DNA of 64,000 nucleotides from Actinomycetes bacterium (lineage in GTDB: Bacteria > Actinomycetota > Acidimicrobiia > Acidimicrobiales > Ilumatobacteraceae): assembly GCA_021414085.1 (NCBI GenBank), contig JAIOPC010000011.1, forward strand, positions 62,001 through 126,000, read 5' to 3'. Position 1 is the first letter of the stretch. Every line of letters starts with the position of its first letter. Both the position numbers and the translations under genes were made by a program. The notes under the pieces are model-generated. The model made no database searches. It was not told the DNA's origin and saw only the letters and a program-made list of their open reading frames with translations. Of the stretch, positions 44,023-53,613 are shown piece after piece.

Positions 44023-45128
44023 TGGAACCGTTCGTCTTCACCCAACTCGCCGCCAGAATGGTGTTCGGGACTGGATCGCTGCAGCTCGTCGCCCAAGAGG
44101 CCGACCAGCTCGGCGGGACGCACGTCATGCTGGTGCACGATGCGATGGCGGCCACGGCTGCTGACACGGTCGCGACTCAACTCGGCTCGCGGCTCGCAGT
44201 TCGCTGGGATGAGGTCGCGCAACACGTTCCGATCGAACTCGCGGAGCGCGCTCGTCAGACAGCCACCGACGGCGCTGTCGATCTCGTGATCTGCATCGGC
44301 GGTGGTTCTTCCACCGGCCTCGCCAAGGCGATCGCGTTGACGCATCGCATTCCGATCCTTGCTGTGCCGACAACCTACGCGGGGAGCGAGCAGACCACGA
44401 TCTACGGGCTTACCGGCGAGCGGCACAAGCAGACGGGCAAGGACCACGCCGTGCTGCCGCGCACTGTGGTGTACGACCCGGCGCTGACGGTGGGCCTGCC
44501 GTGCCAGATCAGCGCCGCGTCGGCCTTCAATGCGCTCGCGCACTCGGTGGAAGCCCTGTGGGCCACCGGCTGCAACCCGGTGACCTCGGCGATCGCGCTC
44601 GAAGGAGTGCGCCTGATTGCCCACTCGCTGCCCATCGTCGTGGCCGCGCCGGGCGATCTCGCCGCGCGAGGCGACCTCCTGCTTGGCGCAGCATTCTCCG
44701 GTATGGCGCTCGGCGCGACAGCTGCGGGCCTCCATCACAAGATCTGCCACGTGCTCGGTGGGATGTTCAATCTCACCCACGCCGACGCCCACTCTGTGGT
44801 GCTCGCGCACGTGCTCGCGTTCAATGCTCCTGCGCTGCCGTCGGAAATGGATCGGCTCGCGCAGGCGCTCGGTGTGCCGCCCGGCGATGTTGCCGGCGCA
44901 CTATGGGACTTGGCTGTTGCCAGCCACGTCCCAATCAAGCTGTCCGACCTTGCCGGAACCGGCGGGCCGCTTCAGCGTGGGGACCTCTCGCTTGTGGCCG
45001 ACGCCGCAGCCGCAGAAGTGTCCACCAACCCGAGGCCGGTGACGGCAGCCGACATCTTCGGACTGCTCGAGCAGGCCTACGACGGATTGCGTCCGACTGC
45101 AAAGACGGTCGCAAGGTCCGGCCACTGA
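44022..45128 (+). CDS. hapF: Maleylacetate reductase
   Basis: An iron-type alcohol dehydrogenase of 368 residues. It has the maleylacetate reductase phrases CIGGGSSTGLAKAIAL for NAD(P)H binding and VPTTYAGSEQT, and His residues (HHKICHVLGG, THADAHSVVLAH) at metal-ligand positions. It reduces maleylacetate to 3-oxoadipate. It joins the hydroquinone and hydroxyquinol branches. The ATG shares a base with the upstream stop (TGATG); a GTG at 44019 adds one residue. Confidence 0.9.
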   Translation: MEPFVFTQLAARMVFGTGSLQLVAQEADQLGGTHVMLVHDAMAATAADTVATQLGSRLAVRWDEVAQHVPIELAERARQTATDGAVDLVICIGGGSSTGLAKAIALTHRIPILAVPTTYAGSEQTTIYGLTGERHKQTGKDHAVLPRTVVYDPALTVGLPCQISAASAFNALAHSVEALWATGCNPVTSAIALEGVRLIAHSLPIVVAAPGDLAARGDLLLGAAFSGMALGATAAGLHHKICHVLGGMFNLTHADAHSVVLAHVLAFNAPALPSEMDRLAQALGVPPGDVAGALWDLAVASHVPIKLSDLAGTGGPLQRGDLSLVADAAAAEVSTNPRPVTAADIFGLLEQAYDGLRPTAKTVARSGH

Positions 45129-45152
45129 CACCAACTCACTAGGGGGATTTCC

Positions 45153-46562
45153 ATGAACGAAAACATTCCTACACACCAACTCGGCTACAACATTGGCCGA
45201 CGGCGCTTCCTTGCGGTCGCTTCTGGTGGCATCGCCGCTGCCGCGCTCGCAGCCTGCAGCAAGGACGACAAGACGTCGACGACGACGGACGCTCCAGACA
45301 CCACCGAATCATCCGCCACCACTGAGGGCAACACTGCCACCACGATGGCGGGCATGACCGGCGGTGGCGGCGGTGACGGCACCATCAAGATCGGGTACGT
45401 CAGCCCGCAGACCGGCGCGCTGGCAGCATTCGGTGCTGCCGACGGCTATGTCATCGATGACATCAGGAACTTCGTCGCCGACGGCCTGCTTGTTGGTGGG
45501 AAGAGCTACACCATCGAGGTGCTCCTAGAGGACAGCGAGTCCAACCCGGACACGGCAGCGGCGAAGGCTGCCAAACTCATCGACGAGGATGGTGTCGACC
45601 TCGTGCTCGTTTCGAGCACCCCGGAGACCACCAACCCAGTCAGCGATACGTGCGAGGCCAGCGGAGTGCCGTGTATCAGCACCGTCGCCCCCTGGCAGCC
45701 GTGGTTGATGGGTCGCGGCGGAGCGCCCGGAGCTGATCCCTCGTTCGAGTGGACATACCACTTCTTCTGGGGCCTCGAGGACGTAATCGGCACGTTCCTG
45801 GCGATGTGGGGCCAGGTCGACACGAACAAGTCTGTCGGCGGTCTGTTCCCGAACGACGGCGATGGCAACGCGTGGGGCGACGCCGAGAACGGCTTCCCGA
45901 AGCCGCTCGACGAAGCGGGTTACACGCTTGTCGACCCGGGTCGTTACGAGAACCTGAACCAGGACTTCACGGCCCAGATCAACGCCTTCAAGGAGGGTGG
46001 CTGCGAGGTCATCACTGGCGTCATGATCCCGCCCGACTTCCCCACGTTCTGGAAGCAGGCCAAGCAGCAAGGCTTCGTGCCCAAGGTCGCCTCCATCGGC
46101 AAGGCGCTGCTGTTCCCCGAGAGCATCGAGGCACTCGGCGCGGACGGTGCCGGGCTGACCTCGGAGGTGTGGTGGAGCCCGAGTCACCCGTACTCGAGCT
46201 CGCTCGTGGGCCTCAGCGCGAAGGAGTTCACCGATGCCTACACGGAGAACACCGGCAGTCAGTGGACGCAGCCGCTCGGCTTCGCCCACGCCCTGTTCGA
46301 GGTTGCGTTCGCTGCTTTGGCGAGCGCCGGCAGTTCCGACAAGACGGCCGTCCGCGACGCGATCTCGACACTGTCGCTCGAGACCATCGTTGGCAACGTG
46401 ACGTGGGGCGATGGGCCGTCGCCGAACGTGGCAAAGACCAAGCTGGTTGGCGGGCAGTGGCGCTCGGCCGACAGCCCGACCGGTTTCGACCTCGTCATCG
46501 TCGACAACTCTGGTAACGCAGACGTTCCGACTGGCGGGTCAGTCGAAGCTATTGCCGGCTGA
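45153..46562 (+). CDS. ABC importer substrate-binding lipoprotein (branched-chain amino acid type)
   Basis: The protein has 469 residues. A twin-arginine signal (RRRFL, residues 16-20) is combined with a lipobox LAAC (Cys35), so it is probably exported folded via Tat and lipidated. A Ser/Thr/Asp linker leads to a Peripla_BP_6-type fold (IKIGYVSPQTGALAAFGAA). Many relatives bind aromatic acids or other carboxylates rather than amino acids. Its place inside the hydroquinone operon suggests an aromatic or dicarboxylate ligand. AGGGGG precedes the ATG. Confidence 0.88.
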   Translation: MNENIPTHQLGYNIGRRRFLAVASGGIAAAALAACSKDDKTSTTTDAPDTTESSATTEGNTATTMAGMTGGGGGDGTIKIGYVSPQTGALAAFGAADGYVIDDIRNFVADGLLVGGKSYTIEVLLEDSESNPDTAAAKAAKLIDEDGVDLVLVSSTPETTNPVSDTCEASGVPCISTVAPWQPWLMGRGGAPGADPSFEWTYHFFWGLEDVIGTFLAMWGQVDTNKSVGGLFPNDGDGNAWGDAENGFPKPLDEAGYTLVDPGRYENLNQDFTAQINAFKEGGCEVITGVMIPPDFPTFWKQAKQQGFVPKVASIGKALLFPESIEALGADGAGLTSEVWWSPSHPYSSSLVGLSAKEFTDAYTENTGSQWTQPLGFAHALFEVAFAALASAGSSDKTAVRDAISTLSLETIVGNVTWGDGPSPNVAKTKLVGGQWRSADSPTGFDLVIVDNSGNADVPTGGSVEAIAG

Positions 46563-47284
46563 TGGGAGCGGTCATCGAAGTCGATGCAGTCTCGAAGCGA
46601 TTCGGGGCGCTGGCCGTCATCGAGGAGCTGAGCTTCTCGCTTGAGGAGGGCGAAGCGCTCGGTGTCGTCGGACCGAACGGTGCAGGCAAGACCACCACGC
46701 TCAACATGATCGCGGGGGACTTCCGGCCGAGCGGTGGCAGCATTCGCTTCGATGGCCAAGACGTCACGGGCTTCTCGGCGTATCGCCGGTGCAAATTGGG
46801 CATCGGCCGTACGTCGCAGATCCCCCGTCCCTTCGAGGGACTGACGGTCTTCGAGAATGTGCTGGTGGGCGCCTCCTTCGGGGGCGCCCACCGCGGGCAC
46901 GTCGCTCGTGACCTTGCGGTCGACGCCTTGCGGCGCACTGGAATGATCTCGAAGGCAAATGTGCGAGCTGGGCAACTCACCCTGCTCGAACGAAAGCGGC
47001 TTGAGCTGTCTCGCGCACTCGCAGCAGAACCGAAGGTTCTGTTGCTGGACGAGATCGCCGGCGGGCTCACCGACGGCGAAGTGCAGGAGCTCGTCGAAAC
47101 GATCAAATCAATTCACGCTTCGGGCGTCTCGGTTATCTGGATCGAGCACATCGTGCATGCACTGCTCAAGGTTGTCGACCGGATGCTGGCGATGGATTGC
47201 GGACGCGTGCTCGTGCAGGGAGATCCGCACGAAGTCATGGCGAGTGACGAGGTCAAGAACGTCTATCTCGGGAGCGAGGACTGA
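46562..47284 (+). CDS. livG: ABC importer ATPase, LivG type
   Basis: The protein has 240 residues. Walker A GPNGAGKTT (about residue 38), Walker B VLLLDEIAGGL and a His-loop IEHIVHAL are clear. The ABC signature is QLTLLERKRLEL rather than LSGGQ, a variant also met in LivG relatives. The ATG overlaps the binding-protein stop (TGATG). Confidence 0.9.
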   Translation: MGAVIEVDAVSKRFGALAVIEELSFSLEEGEALGVVGPNGAGKTTTLNMIAGDFRPSGGSIRFDGQDVTGFSAYRRCKLGIGRTSQIPRPFEGLTVFENVLVGASFGGAHRGHVARDLAVDALRRTGMISKANVRAGQLTLLERKRLELSRALAAEPKVLLLDEIAGGLTDGEVQELVETIKSIHASGVSVIWIEHIVHALLKVVDRMLAMDCGRVLVQGDPHEVMASDEVKNVYLGSED

Positions 47285-47285
47285 C

Positions 47286-47996
47286 ATGGCACTGCTCGAC
47301 GTCGAGGTGGTGGATGCCTTCTACGGCGATTTCCAAGCGCTCTTCCAGCTCTCGCTCGCTGTCGATGAGGGGCAGGCCGTCGCGGTGATCGGCGCCAACG
47401 GGGCGGGTAAATCGACGCTGATGAAGGCGATCGCGGGGATCGTTCCCGCACGCGGCGGACGGATTTCATTCGACGGCATCGACCTCGGGCCTCGGTCGGT
47501 TCACCATCGCGTGGCCGACGGCATCTCGCTAGTACCCGAAGGCCGGCGGATCTTCCCGAGCCTCACCGTAGAAGAGAACCTGCTCGTCGGCGCCTACCGC
47601 GGCCGCCCGGGGCCATGGACGCTCACGAAGGTCCTCGAAACGTTTCCGCTGCTGCAGCGCCTCGCCACGCGTTCGGCAGCGCGTCTGTCGGGTGGCGAGC
47701 AACAGGCGCTCGCCATCGGGCGCGCGCTGATGAACAATCCGCGACTGCTGCTACTCGACGAGGTTTCACTCGGTCTGGCGCCGACGGTTGTGAAGGATCT
47801 CTACGCATCGCTGCCAGCCATTCGCGAACAAGGCACCACGCTGCTCATCGTCGAGCAGGACGTGACGCGAGCTCTCACCGCGGCAGACATTGCGTATTGC
47901 TTGCTTGAGGGCAGGGTCTCGCTGTCAGGTCGCCCCGCGGAGTTGTCGCGGCCCGCGATCGCGGCGGCCTACTTCGGTACGGAGGTATCGCAATGA
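47286..47996 (+). CDS. livF: ABC importer ATPase, LivF type
   Basis: The protein has 236 residues. Walker A GANGAGKST, a standard signature LSGGEQQALAIGRAL, Walker B LLLLDEVSLGL and switch IVEQDV are present. It forms the nucleotide-binding heterodimer with the LivG-type gene just before it. The ATG is 1 bp after that stop. Confidence 0.92.
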   Translation: MALLDVEVVDAFYGDFQALFQLSLAVDEGQAVAVIGANGAGKSTLMKAIAGIVPARGGRISFDGIDLGPRSVHHRVADGISLVPEGRRIFPSLTVEENLLVGAYRGRPGPWTLTKVLETFPLLQRLATRSAARLSGGEQQALAIGRALMNNPRLLLLDEVSLGLAPTVVKDLYASLPAIREQGTTLLIVEQDVTRALTAADIAYCLLEGRVSLSGRPAELSRPAIAAAYFGTEVSQ

Positions 47997-48859
47997 ACTG
48001 GCTCAATGCCGTCGTCGCCGGAGTACTCGTCGGCGGTCTGTACGCGCTCTATGCCACGGGCTTGTCGGTGAGCTTTGGCGTGATGCGCTTGGTGAACCTG
48101 GCGCATGGCGATCTTGCCGTAATGGCCGCCTTCCTCTCGAGCACGCTGGTACTCAGCGCTGGTGGATCGCCGTTCTGGACGATCCTCGTCCTGTTGCCCG
48201 TTGGCTTCCTGGTGGGTTTGGCGTTGCAGAGGGTGGTGTTCGACCGCCTTGTGGGTGTCGATCCGGCGTTCCAAATCGTGGCCACCTTCGGCCTCAGCAT
48301 TGTGATCCAGAACGCACTCCTGCGGGTGTACTCCGCGGACCGGCGGGCGCTCGATGTCGGAAAGCTCAAGGTGGATTCCGTTTCGATTGGGGATCTCAGC
48401 ATCGGTGTGTTCCCGCTGCTCCGCTTCCTTGTCGCGGTCGCGGTGCTGGTGTCGCTCTCGCTGTTCCTCGGCCGCACCAAGCTCGGTCGCGCGTTCAGAG
48501 CCACGAGCGATGATCCCGTTGCGGCCCGCCTGATGGGCATCAACAACCGCACCATCTACATGGTGGCGACCGGCATTGCGGTGAGCACCGTGTTCCTTGC
48601 GGGCGTGTTCAACGGAGCCCAGACGAACTTCGCTACCTCCGATGGACCCGGGTTACTTATCTTCGCCTTCGAGGCGGTGATCATCGGCGGCCTGGGGTCG
48701 CTATGGGGCACGCTTGCCGGAGGCATCGTGCTCGGACTCGCGCAGACGCTCGGCGCCGAACAGTTCACCGACTGGCCATCGCAACTGTTTGGTCACGTGT
48801 TGTTCCTAGTGGTGCTGGCCGTTCGGCCGAACGGCCTCTTCGGGAGGGTCGAAGCATGA
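47993..48859 (+). CDS. livH: ABC importer permease, LivH type
   Basis: The protein has 288 residues with about eight hydrophobic segments and the family phrase GRTKLGRAFRATSDDPVAARLMGI as the cytoplasmic coupling loop. It overlaps the LivF-type gene (ATGA), with GGAGG upstream of the ATG. Forms the membrane pore with the LivM-type subunit. Confidence 0.92.
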   Translation: MNWLNAVVAGVLVGGLYALYATGLSVSFGVMRLVNLAHGDLAVMAAFLSSTLVLSAGGSPFWTILVLLPVGFLVGLALQRVVFDRLVGVDPAFQIVATFGLSIVIQNALLRVYSADRRALDVGKLKVDSVSIGDLSIGVFPLLRFLVAVAVLVSLSLFLGRTKLGRAFRATSDDPVAARLMGINNRTIYMVATGIAVSTVFLAGVFNGAQTNFATSDGPGLLIFAFEAVIIGGLGSLWGTLAGGIVLGLAQTLGAEQFTDWPSQLFGHVLFLVVLAVRPNGLFGRVEA

Positions 48860-49926
48860 TTCGTACCCAGAACCACGTCCAGCGAGCGACGGGCACTAGC
48901 AAGTTGCTCGGTGGCCTGGCCGCACTACTGGTGGCGTGGCTGGCAGTGCTGGCCACCGGCGACGTCGCCTCCACGCAGACGAAGATCGTCGAGATGTGTG
49001 TGTTTGTCGTGCTCGCATCGATGTGGAACCTGCTGGCCGGATACACCGGCCTCGTCTCGATCGGGCAGCAGGCGTTTGTCGGCATCGGGACCTACGCGCT
49101 TGTCGTGTTCGCCAACGGGTACGACCAGGACATCTACTTCTCTGTCCTTCCCGCGGCGCTGATCGCGCTGGTTGCTGCCGTACCCATCGCACTACTCGCG
49201 TTCCGCCTGCGCGGCGGGTACTTCGCGATCGGAATGTGGGTAATCGCGGAAGTGGTCAGGTTGTTGGTGAAGCAGTACAAGGCCGACCCGATCAAGGGTG
49301 GCAGCGGCACCTCGCTGAACGTTCCCGTCTCGCTGTACCCAAAGGTCGACCGCTTCCAAACGACAGCGCTCATTGCTCTCGCGCTTGCGGTCGTCGCTGT
49401 GTCAGTAGTGGCGCTACTCCTTCGCTCGCGGGTTGGTCTCTCGCTGCAAGCCGTGCGTGACAACGAGGCGGGTGCTGCGGGCCTTGGCGTGAACGTGTAC
49501 CGCGAACGGTTCTTCGTGTTCATGATTGCGGCGCTCTTCACCGGTGCAGCAGGCGCGGTGTGGTATCTGCTCAAGATTCGCGTCCAGCCCGACACAGCCT
49601 TCAGCGTCGGTGATTGGACCGCACCGATCGTGGTCATGGTGGTCATCGGTGGGATCGGCACGGTCGAGGGTCCGGTCATCGGAGCGGTGTTGTGGTACCT
49701 CGTTCGCGACTACGTAACAAGCTCCGACAGCGTGATTCACTTCAGCGACGAGTGGTACCTCATCTACACCGGCCTGATCGCGTTGATAGTCGCCTTGTAC
49801 GCGCAACGCGGGTTGTGGGGGGCGCTGCAGGATCGGTTCCCTCGACTGCAGGTGTTCCCGATCCAACGTCGGCTTGTGGTGGGTGACGAGGTCGCTGTCC
49901 GCGGAGAGGACGAAGGCAATGGCTGA
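48856..49926 (+). CDS. livM: ABC importer permease, LivM type
   Basis: The protein has 356 residues and multiple transmembrane segments. The family block GYTGLVSIGQQAFVGIGTYA and the coupling loop LRSRVGLSLQAVRDNEAGAA are clear. The ATG overlaps the LivH-type stop, and the gene end overlaps the thiolase start by 8 bp, so transport and catabolism are translated from one message. Confidence 0.92.
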   Translation: MIRTQNHVQRATGTSKLLGGLAALLVAWLAVLATGDVASTQTKIVEMCVFVVLASMWNLLAGYTGLVSIGQQAFVGIGTYALVVFANGYDQDIYFSVLPAALIALVAAVPIALLAFRLRGGYFAIGMWVIAEVVRLLVKQYKADPIKGGSGTSLNVPVSLYPKVDRFQTTALIALALAVVAVSVVALLLRSRVGLSLQAVRDNEAGAAGLGVNVYRERFFVFMIAALFTGAAGAVWYLLKIRVQPDTAFSVGDWTAPIVVMVVIGGIGTVEGPVIGAVLWYLVRDYVTSSDSVIHFSDEWYLIYTGLIALIVALYAQRGLWGALQDRFPRLQVFPIQRRLVVGDEVAVRGEDEGNG

Positions 49927-51124
49927 GTCGTTCATTCTCGATGCGGTGCGAACCCCGATCGGCAAGTTGGGCGGCGCGTTGGCCAGTATCCGCCCGGACG
50001 ACTTGCTTGCCGAGACGTATCGAGCGTTGCTTGCCCGCAACCCCCGCCTCGACCCAGTCGCGATCGATGAGGTCTACGCGGGCGACGCGAACGGTGCCGG
50101 CGAAGACAATCGGAATGTCGCCCGCATGGCGGCGTTGCTCGCGGGCTTTCCCGTCACGGTGCCGGGTGCAACGGTCAATCGGCTGTGCGGCAGCGGGATG
50201 CAAGCGCTGATCGACGGCTCGCGTGCTGTGGAAGTAGGAGATGCGGATGTTGTGATCGCATCCGGCGTGGAGAGCATGACAAGGGCGCCATGGGTGTTGC
50301 TCAAGCCGGCGAAGGGATTCCCCACCTCACACGAGCAACTGTGGAACTCGGCGCTCGGGTGGCGAATGGTCAACCCACAAATGCCGACTGAGTGGACCGC
50401 CTCGCTTGGCGAAGCCACCGAGATGCTCGCCGATAAGTATTCGATCTCGCGCGAGGATCAGGACAAGTTCGCGGCGGTATCGCACCAACGCGCAGAGTCG
50501 GCATGGGCATCGGGTTGGTTCGCGAGCGAGATCGTCCCGGCTCCCTCCGTCGAGCTCTCCCGTGACGAGTGCATCCGCCCTGGCACCACTGTCGAGTCGC
50601 TCGCCGGGTTGAAACCGGTGTTTCGCGCGAACGGGTCGGTCACGGCTGGCAACTCTTCTCCTATGAACGACGGCGCTGCTGCGCTGTTGCTTGCTTCGGC
50701 GGCGGGGGCCGATCGCATGGGCACAGCACCGCTCGCCAGAGTCGTCAGCCGCGCCACCAGCGGGGTCGAGCCGCATCTGTTCGGAATCGGGCCCGTGCAA
50801 GCGTCGCGTACGGCGCTGAGTCGTGCGGGTCTCAACTGGGACGACATCGAGGCCGTCGAACTGAACGAGGCGTTCGCTGCGCAGTCGCTCGCCTGCTTGC
50901 GTGAACTTCCCGAACTCGACCCGGAAAAGGTGAATACGCAGGGAGGCGCTATCGCGATCGGTCACCCGCTGGGCTGCAGTGGTGCTCGCATCGTGACCAC
51001 GCTCGTTCACCGCCTTCGCCGCACAGGCGCCCGCTTCGGACTGGCCACCATGTGCATCGGCGTTGGCCAAGGAATCGCAATCGTCATCGAAAACCTGGCA
51101 TCAAACCCAATGGAGGCATCATGA
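49919..51124 (+). CDS. pcaF: 3-Oxoadipyl-CoA thiolase
   Basis: The protein has 401 residues. The nucleophilic cysteine lies in RLCGSGMQA (near 89), followed by NEAFAAQ and the C-terminal GGAIAIGHPLGCSGAR and CIGVGQG blocks, all intact. In this operon it should cleave 3-oxoadipyl-CoA to succinyl-CoA and acetyl-CoA, the last step of the route. A general acetyl-CoA acetyltransferase would look much the same; context decides. Confidence 0.88.
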   Translation: MAESFILDAVRTPIGKLGGALASIRPDDLLAETYRALLARNPRLDPVAIDEVYAGDANGAGEDNRNVARMAALLAGFPVTVPGATVNRLCGSGMQALIDGSRAVEVGDADVVIASGVESMTRAPWVLLKPAKGFPTSHEQLWNSALGWRMVNPQMPTEWTASLGEATEMLADKYSISREDQDKFAAVSHQRAESAWASGWFASEIVPAPSVELSRDECIRPGTTVESLAGLKPVFRANGSVTAGNSSPMNDGAAALLLASAAGADRMGTAPLARVVSRATSGVEPHLFGIGPVQASRTALSRAGLNWDDIEAVELNEAFAAQSLACLRELPELDPEKVNTQGGAIAIGHPLGCSGARIVTTLVHRLRRTGARFGLATMCIGVGQGIAIVIENLASNPMEAS

Positions 51125-51951
51125 ACCCGACTCACGCCGAGCTTCTCTCTCAGGTGCTCGCCCGCTATGACCATTCACCCAACCCTCGCCTCGCGGAGAT
51201 CAGCCGGGCAGCTATTCGTCATTTGCACGCGTTCGTCGACGAGGTCCGACTGCAGCACGACGAGTGGTTCGCCGGCGTTGAGTTCCTGACAGCGACCGGC
51301 AAGATCTGTGATGACGTGCGGCAGGAATTCATCCTGTTGAGCGACACCCTCGGTGTGAGCACGCTTGTCGAGTTCATCACTCACGACGGTGTGGAGGGGG
51401 GCACAGAGAACACCGTGCTCGGACCGTTCCACGTGCCCGGCTCGCCCGAGCGCGCCAACGGTGACTCGATGTTGGAGAATGACGACGCTGGCGATCGCGT
51501 TGTCATCCGCGGCTGCGTGCGGAACCTCCATGGTGAACCGCTCAGCGGCGTAAAGATCGATGCGTGGCAGAATGCCAGCACCGGCTTCTACGCCTGCCAG
51601 CAGCCGGGTGTGCAGCACACCAACAACTTGCGCGGCGTCTACCGCACAGACGCTGATGGCAACTTCGCCATCCGCACCATTCGACCGGTGCCATACCCCA
51701 TCCCCGATGATGGGCCTGCTGGCAAGCTGTTGAAGGACAACGGTCGCAATTGGTGGCGCCCCGGCCACACCCACCTGTGGTTCACTCTCGAGGGCCACAA
51801 GCAGCTCATCACTCACTTGTTCGACAGCGAGAGCGACTATCTGACCAACGACGCCGTGTTCGGCGTCCGCGAGAGCCTGATCCGCACCTTCACTAAGGAT
51901 GCCTCGGGCGAGTTGGCCACCACGTTCGACGTAGTGCTCGAGGACGCCTGA
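51121..51951 (+). CDS. Hydroxyquinol-type intradiol dioxygenase
   Basis: The protein has 276 residues with an N-terminal helical dimerisation domain and an intradiol core. Fe(III) ligands fit Y157 (GFYACQQPG), Y192 (PYPIPDDG), H216 and H218 (RPGHTHLWF). The sequence style fits hydroxyquinol 1,2-dioxygenases, which give maleylacetate; catechol or chlorocatechol dioxygenase is less likely because no muconate cycloisomerase is present. GGAGG precedes the ATG, which overlaps the thiolase stop. Confidence 0.87.
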   Translation: MNPTHAELLSQVLARYDHSPNPRLAEISRAAIRHLHAFVDEVRLQHDEWFAGVEFLTATGKICDDVRQEFILLSDTLGVSTLVEFITHDGVEGGTENTVLGPFHVPGSPERANGDSMLENDDAGDRVVIRGCVRNLHGEPLSGVKIDAWQNASTGFYACQQPGVQHTNNLRGVYRTDADGNFAIRTIRPVPYPIPDDGPAGKLLKDNGRNWWRPGHTHLWFTLEGHKQLITHLFDSESDYLTNDAVFGVRESLIRTFTKDASGELATTFDVVLEDA

Positions 51952-51956
51952 AACGA

Positions 51957-53027
51957 TTGGGCCGTCTGGCGTTGGCGTCACTAGCCCTGGTGGCGTTGGC
52001 GTGCAACAACGCCCAGCAATCGGACAGCCCTTCCTCCGACGCCTCGGTGTTCGACTCTGGACGCACGGCGTACGGGTTCTTCCCCGTCCCCCCAGAAGCG
52101 ACGCTCGACAGCGTGTTTCAGTTGTTCGACGACATGCGCGACCACGGCGACTTCGTTCTCATTCAGCACAACACCAACTGGCTCGACTTTGTGAATGGCG
52201 GCGAAGGTGAGTCGCAGACCCGCACCGATCTGGCCAATCAGGTGGAGCTCGCCAGAAGCAGGAATCTCGACTACATCTTCGTGGCCGACGCGCTGAACGG
52301 GTTGAATCGAACGGAATTCGTCGGCCTTCCCGATGGTTGGGAGGCGAGCTTCGCCAATCCAGATGTGCGTCGCGCGTATCGCAATCACGTGTTGTGGATC
52401 GTCGAGACGTTCGCGCCGCGGTACCTCGGCCTCGGTTCTGAGATCAACACGTACATGGACGCGCACCCGGAGGACGCGCCGAACTTCGTCAGTTTGTACA
52501 ACGAGATCTACGCGCTCGTGAAGGCGCAGTCACCGACAACGCAGGTCTTCGTCTCCTTTCAGTGGGAAGACCTCAACAACGTGGTGCCGCAACCAGGGGA
52601 GGGCGATCGCGAGAAGTTCGTCCCGAACTGGGATGAGGTTGAGGCGTTCGAACCGAATCTCGACCTGTGGGTGATCTCGACGTATCCGTACGTTGTCTTC
52701 GACGACGGCGCCGACATCCCGGCCGACTACTACACGCCGCTGCTTTCGCGCACCGACAAGCCGTTGGCGATCGCGGAGGGTGGGTTCTCGTCGCAACCAG
52801 TCGGCTCAACGCATTCCACCGCGGCCGGGCAGGCGGCGTACCTCGAAACGGTTCACGCACAGCTGGGATCTCGTCTTGCGTTTTGGACGAACACGTTGCT
52901 CAACGACTTCGCCGTGACCACCGACGACCCTGGTCTCGGCGTGTTCGCTCACAGCGGTCTACGAGAGTCCGACGGGTCTGCGAAACCGGCGCTTGCCATC
53001 TGGGATGCGTTCCGAACGGGTGGATAG
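51957..53027 (+). CDS. Secreted lipoprotein with glycosidase-like TIM barrel
   Basis: About 356 residues. A signal peptide ends at lipobox LVALAC (Cys16 from the TTG start). The mature part has a beta/alpha pattern with two glutamates at clan GH-A-like positions: GLGSEINTY (about 161) and IAEGGFSS (about 277). A glycan-degrading or glycan-binding role is likely but no family was pinned down. The start is uncertain: TTG 51957 or CTG 51948, the codon where an MKRLG-type ATG would be expected. It begins 5 bp after the dioxygenase stop. Confidence 0.7.
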   Translation: MGRLALASLALVALACNNAQQSDSPSSDASVFDSGRTAYGFFPVPPEATLDSVFQLFDDMRDHGDFVLIQHNTNWLDFVNGGEGESQTRTDLANQVELARSRNLDYIFVADALNGLNRTEFVGLPDGWEASFANPDVRRAYRNHVLWIVETFAPRYLGLGSEINTYMDAHPEDAPNFVSLYNEIYALVKAQSPTTQVFVSFQWEDLNNVVPQPGEGDREKFVPNWDEVEAFEPNLDLWVISTYPYVVFDDGADIPADYYTPLLSRTDKPLAIAEGGFSSQPVGSTHSTAAGQAAYLETVHAQLGSRLAFWTNTLLNDFAVTTDDPGLGVFAHSGLRESDGSAKPALAIWDAFRTGG

Positions 53028-53055
53028 GAAGTTCGGTCGAGCGTAGGATTCGAAG

Positions 53056-53613
53056 ATGACCAGCCTTAAAGATCGTCCGAACACCGCACTCCTGGTGATC
53101 GACGTGCAGAACGGTGTCGTTGCACAGGCACATCAGCGCGACGAAGTGATTGCCAACATCAACACGCTGGTCGACAAGGCCCGCGCCGAGAAGGTCCCGG
53201 TGATATGGGTGCAGCACAACAGTGACGAACTAGTGCCCGACACCGACGTTTGGCAATACGTGCCCGAGTTACAGCGCAAGGATTCTGAGCCGCTGATCCA
53301 GAAGCGGTACGGCGACTCATTCGAAGACACGACATTGGAAGCGGAACTCGCCAAGCGCGGAGTGGGTCGACTGGTTGTGGCCGGCGCGCAGACCGACGCA
53401 TGCATTCGCTCAACGATCCACGGTGGTTTCACGCGTGGTTACGACGTCGTGCTGGCAAGCGATGCGCACACCACCGACGACCTCACCGAGTACGGAATGC
53501 CGGCCCCCGACAAGGTGATCGCGCACATGAACGGCTACTGGAAGTGGCAGGACGGCCCTGGCCGTAAGGCCGACGTTGTCGAGACGGCAAAAGTCGACTT
53601 CGGCGCCGCCTAA
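53056..53613 (+). CDS. Isochorismatase-family cysteine hydrolase
   Basis: The protein has 185 residues. The catalytic triad fits D16 (LVIDVQNG), K83 (QKRYGDSF) and C116 (QTDACIRST). Relatives hydrolyse amides such as nicotinamide, ureidoacrylate or carbamoyl groups; the substrate cannot be told. A TAGGAT hexamer lies 6 nt before the ATG (leaderless). It ends in a 4-bp convergent overlap with the next gene. Confidence 0.88.
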   Translation: MTSLKDRPNTALLVIDVQNGVVAQAHQRDEVIANINTLVDKARAEKVPVIWVQHNSDELVPDTDVWQYVPELQRKDSEPLIQKRYGDSFEDTTLEAELAKRGVGRLVVAGAQTDACIRSTIHGGFTRGYDVVLASDAHTTDDLTEYGMPAPDKVIAHMNGYWKWQDGPGRKADVVETAKVDFGAA

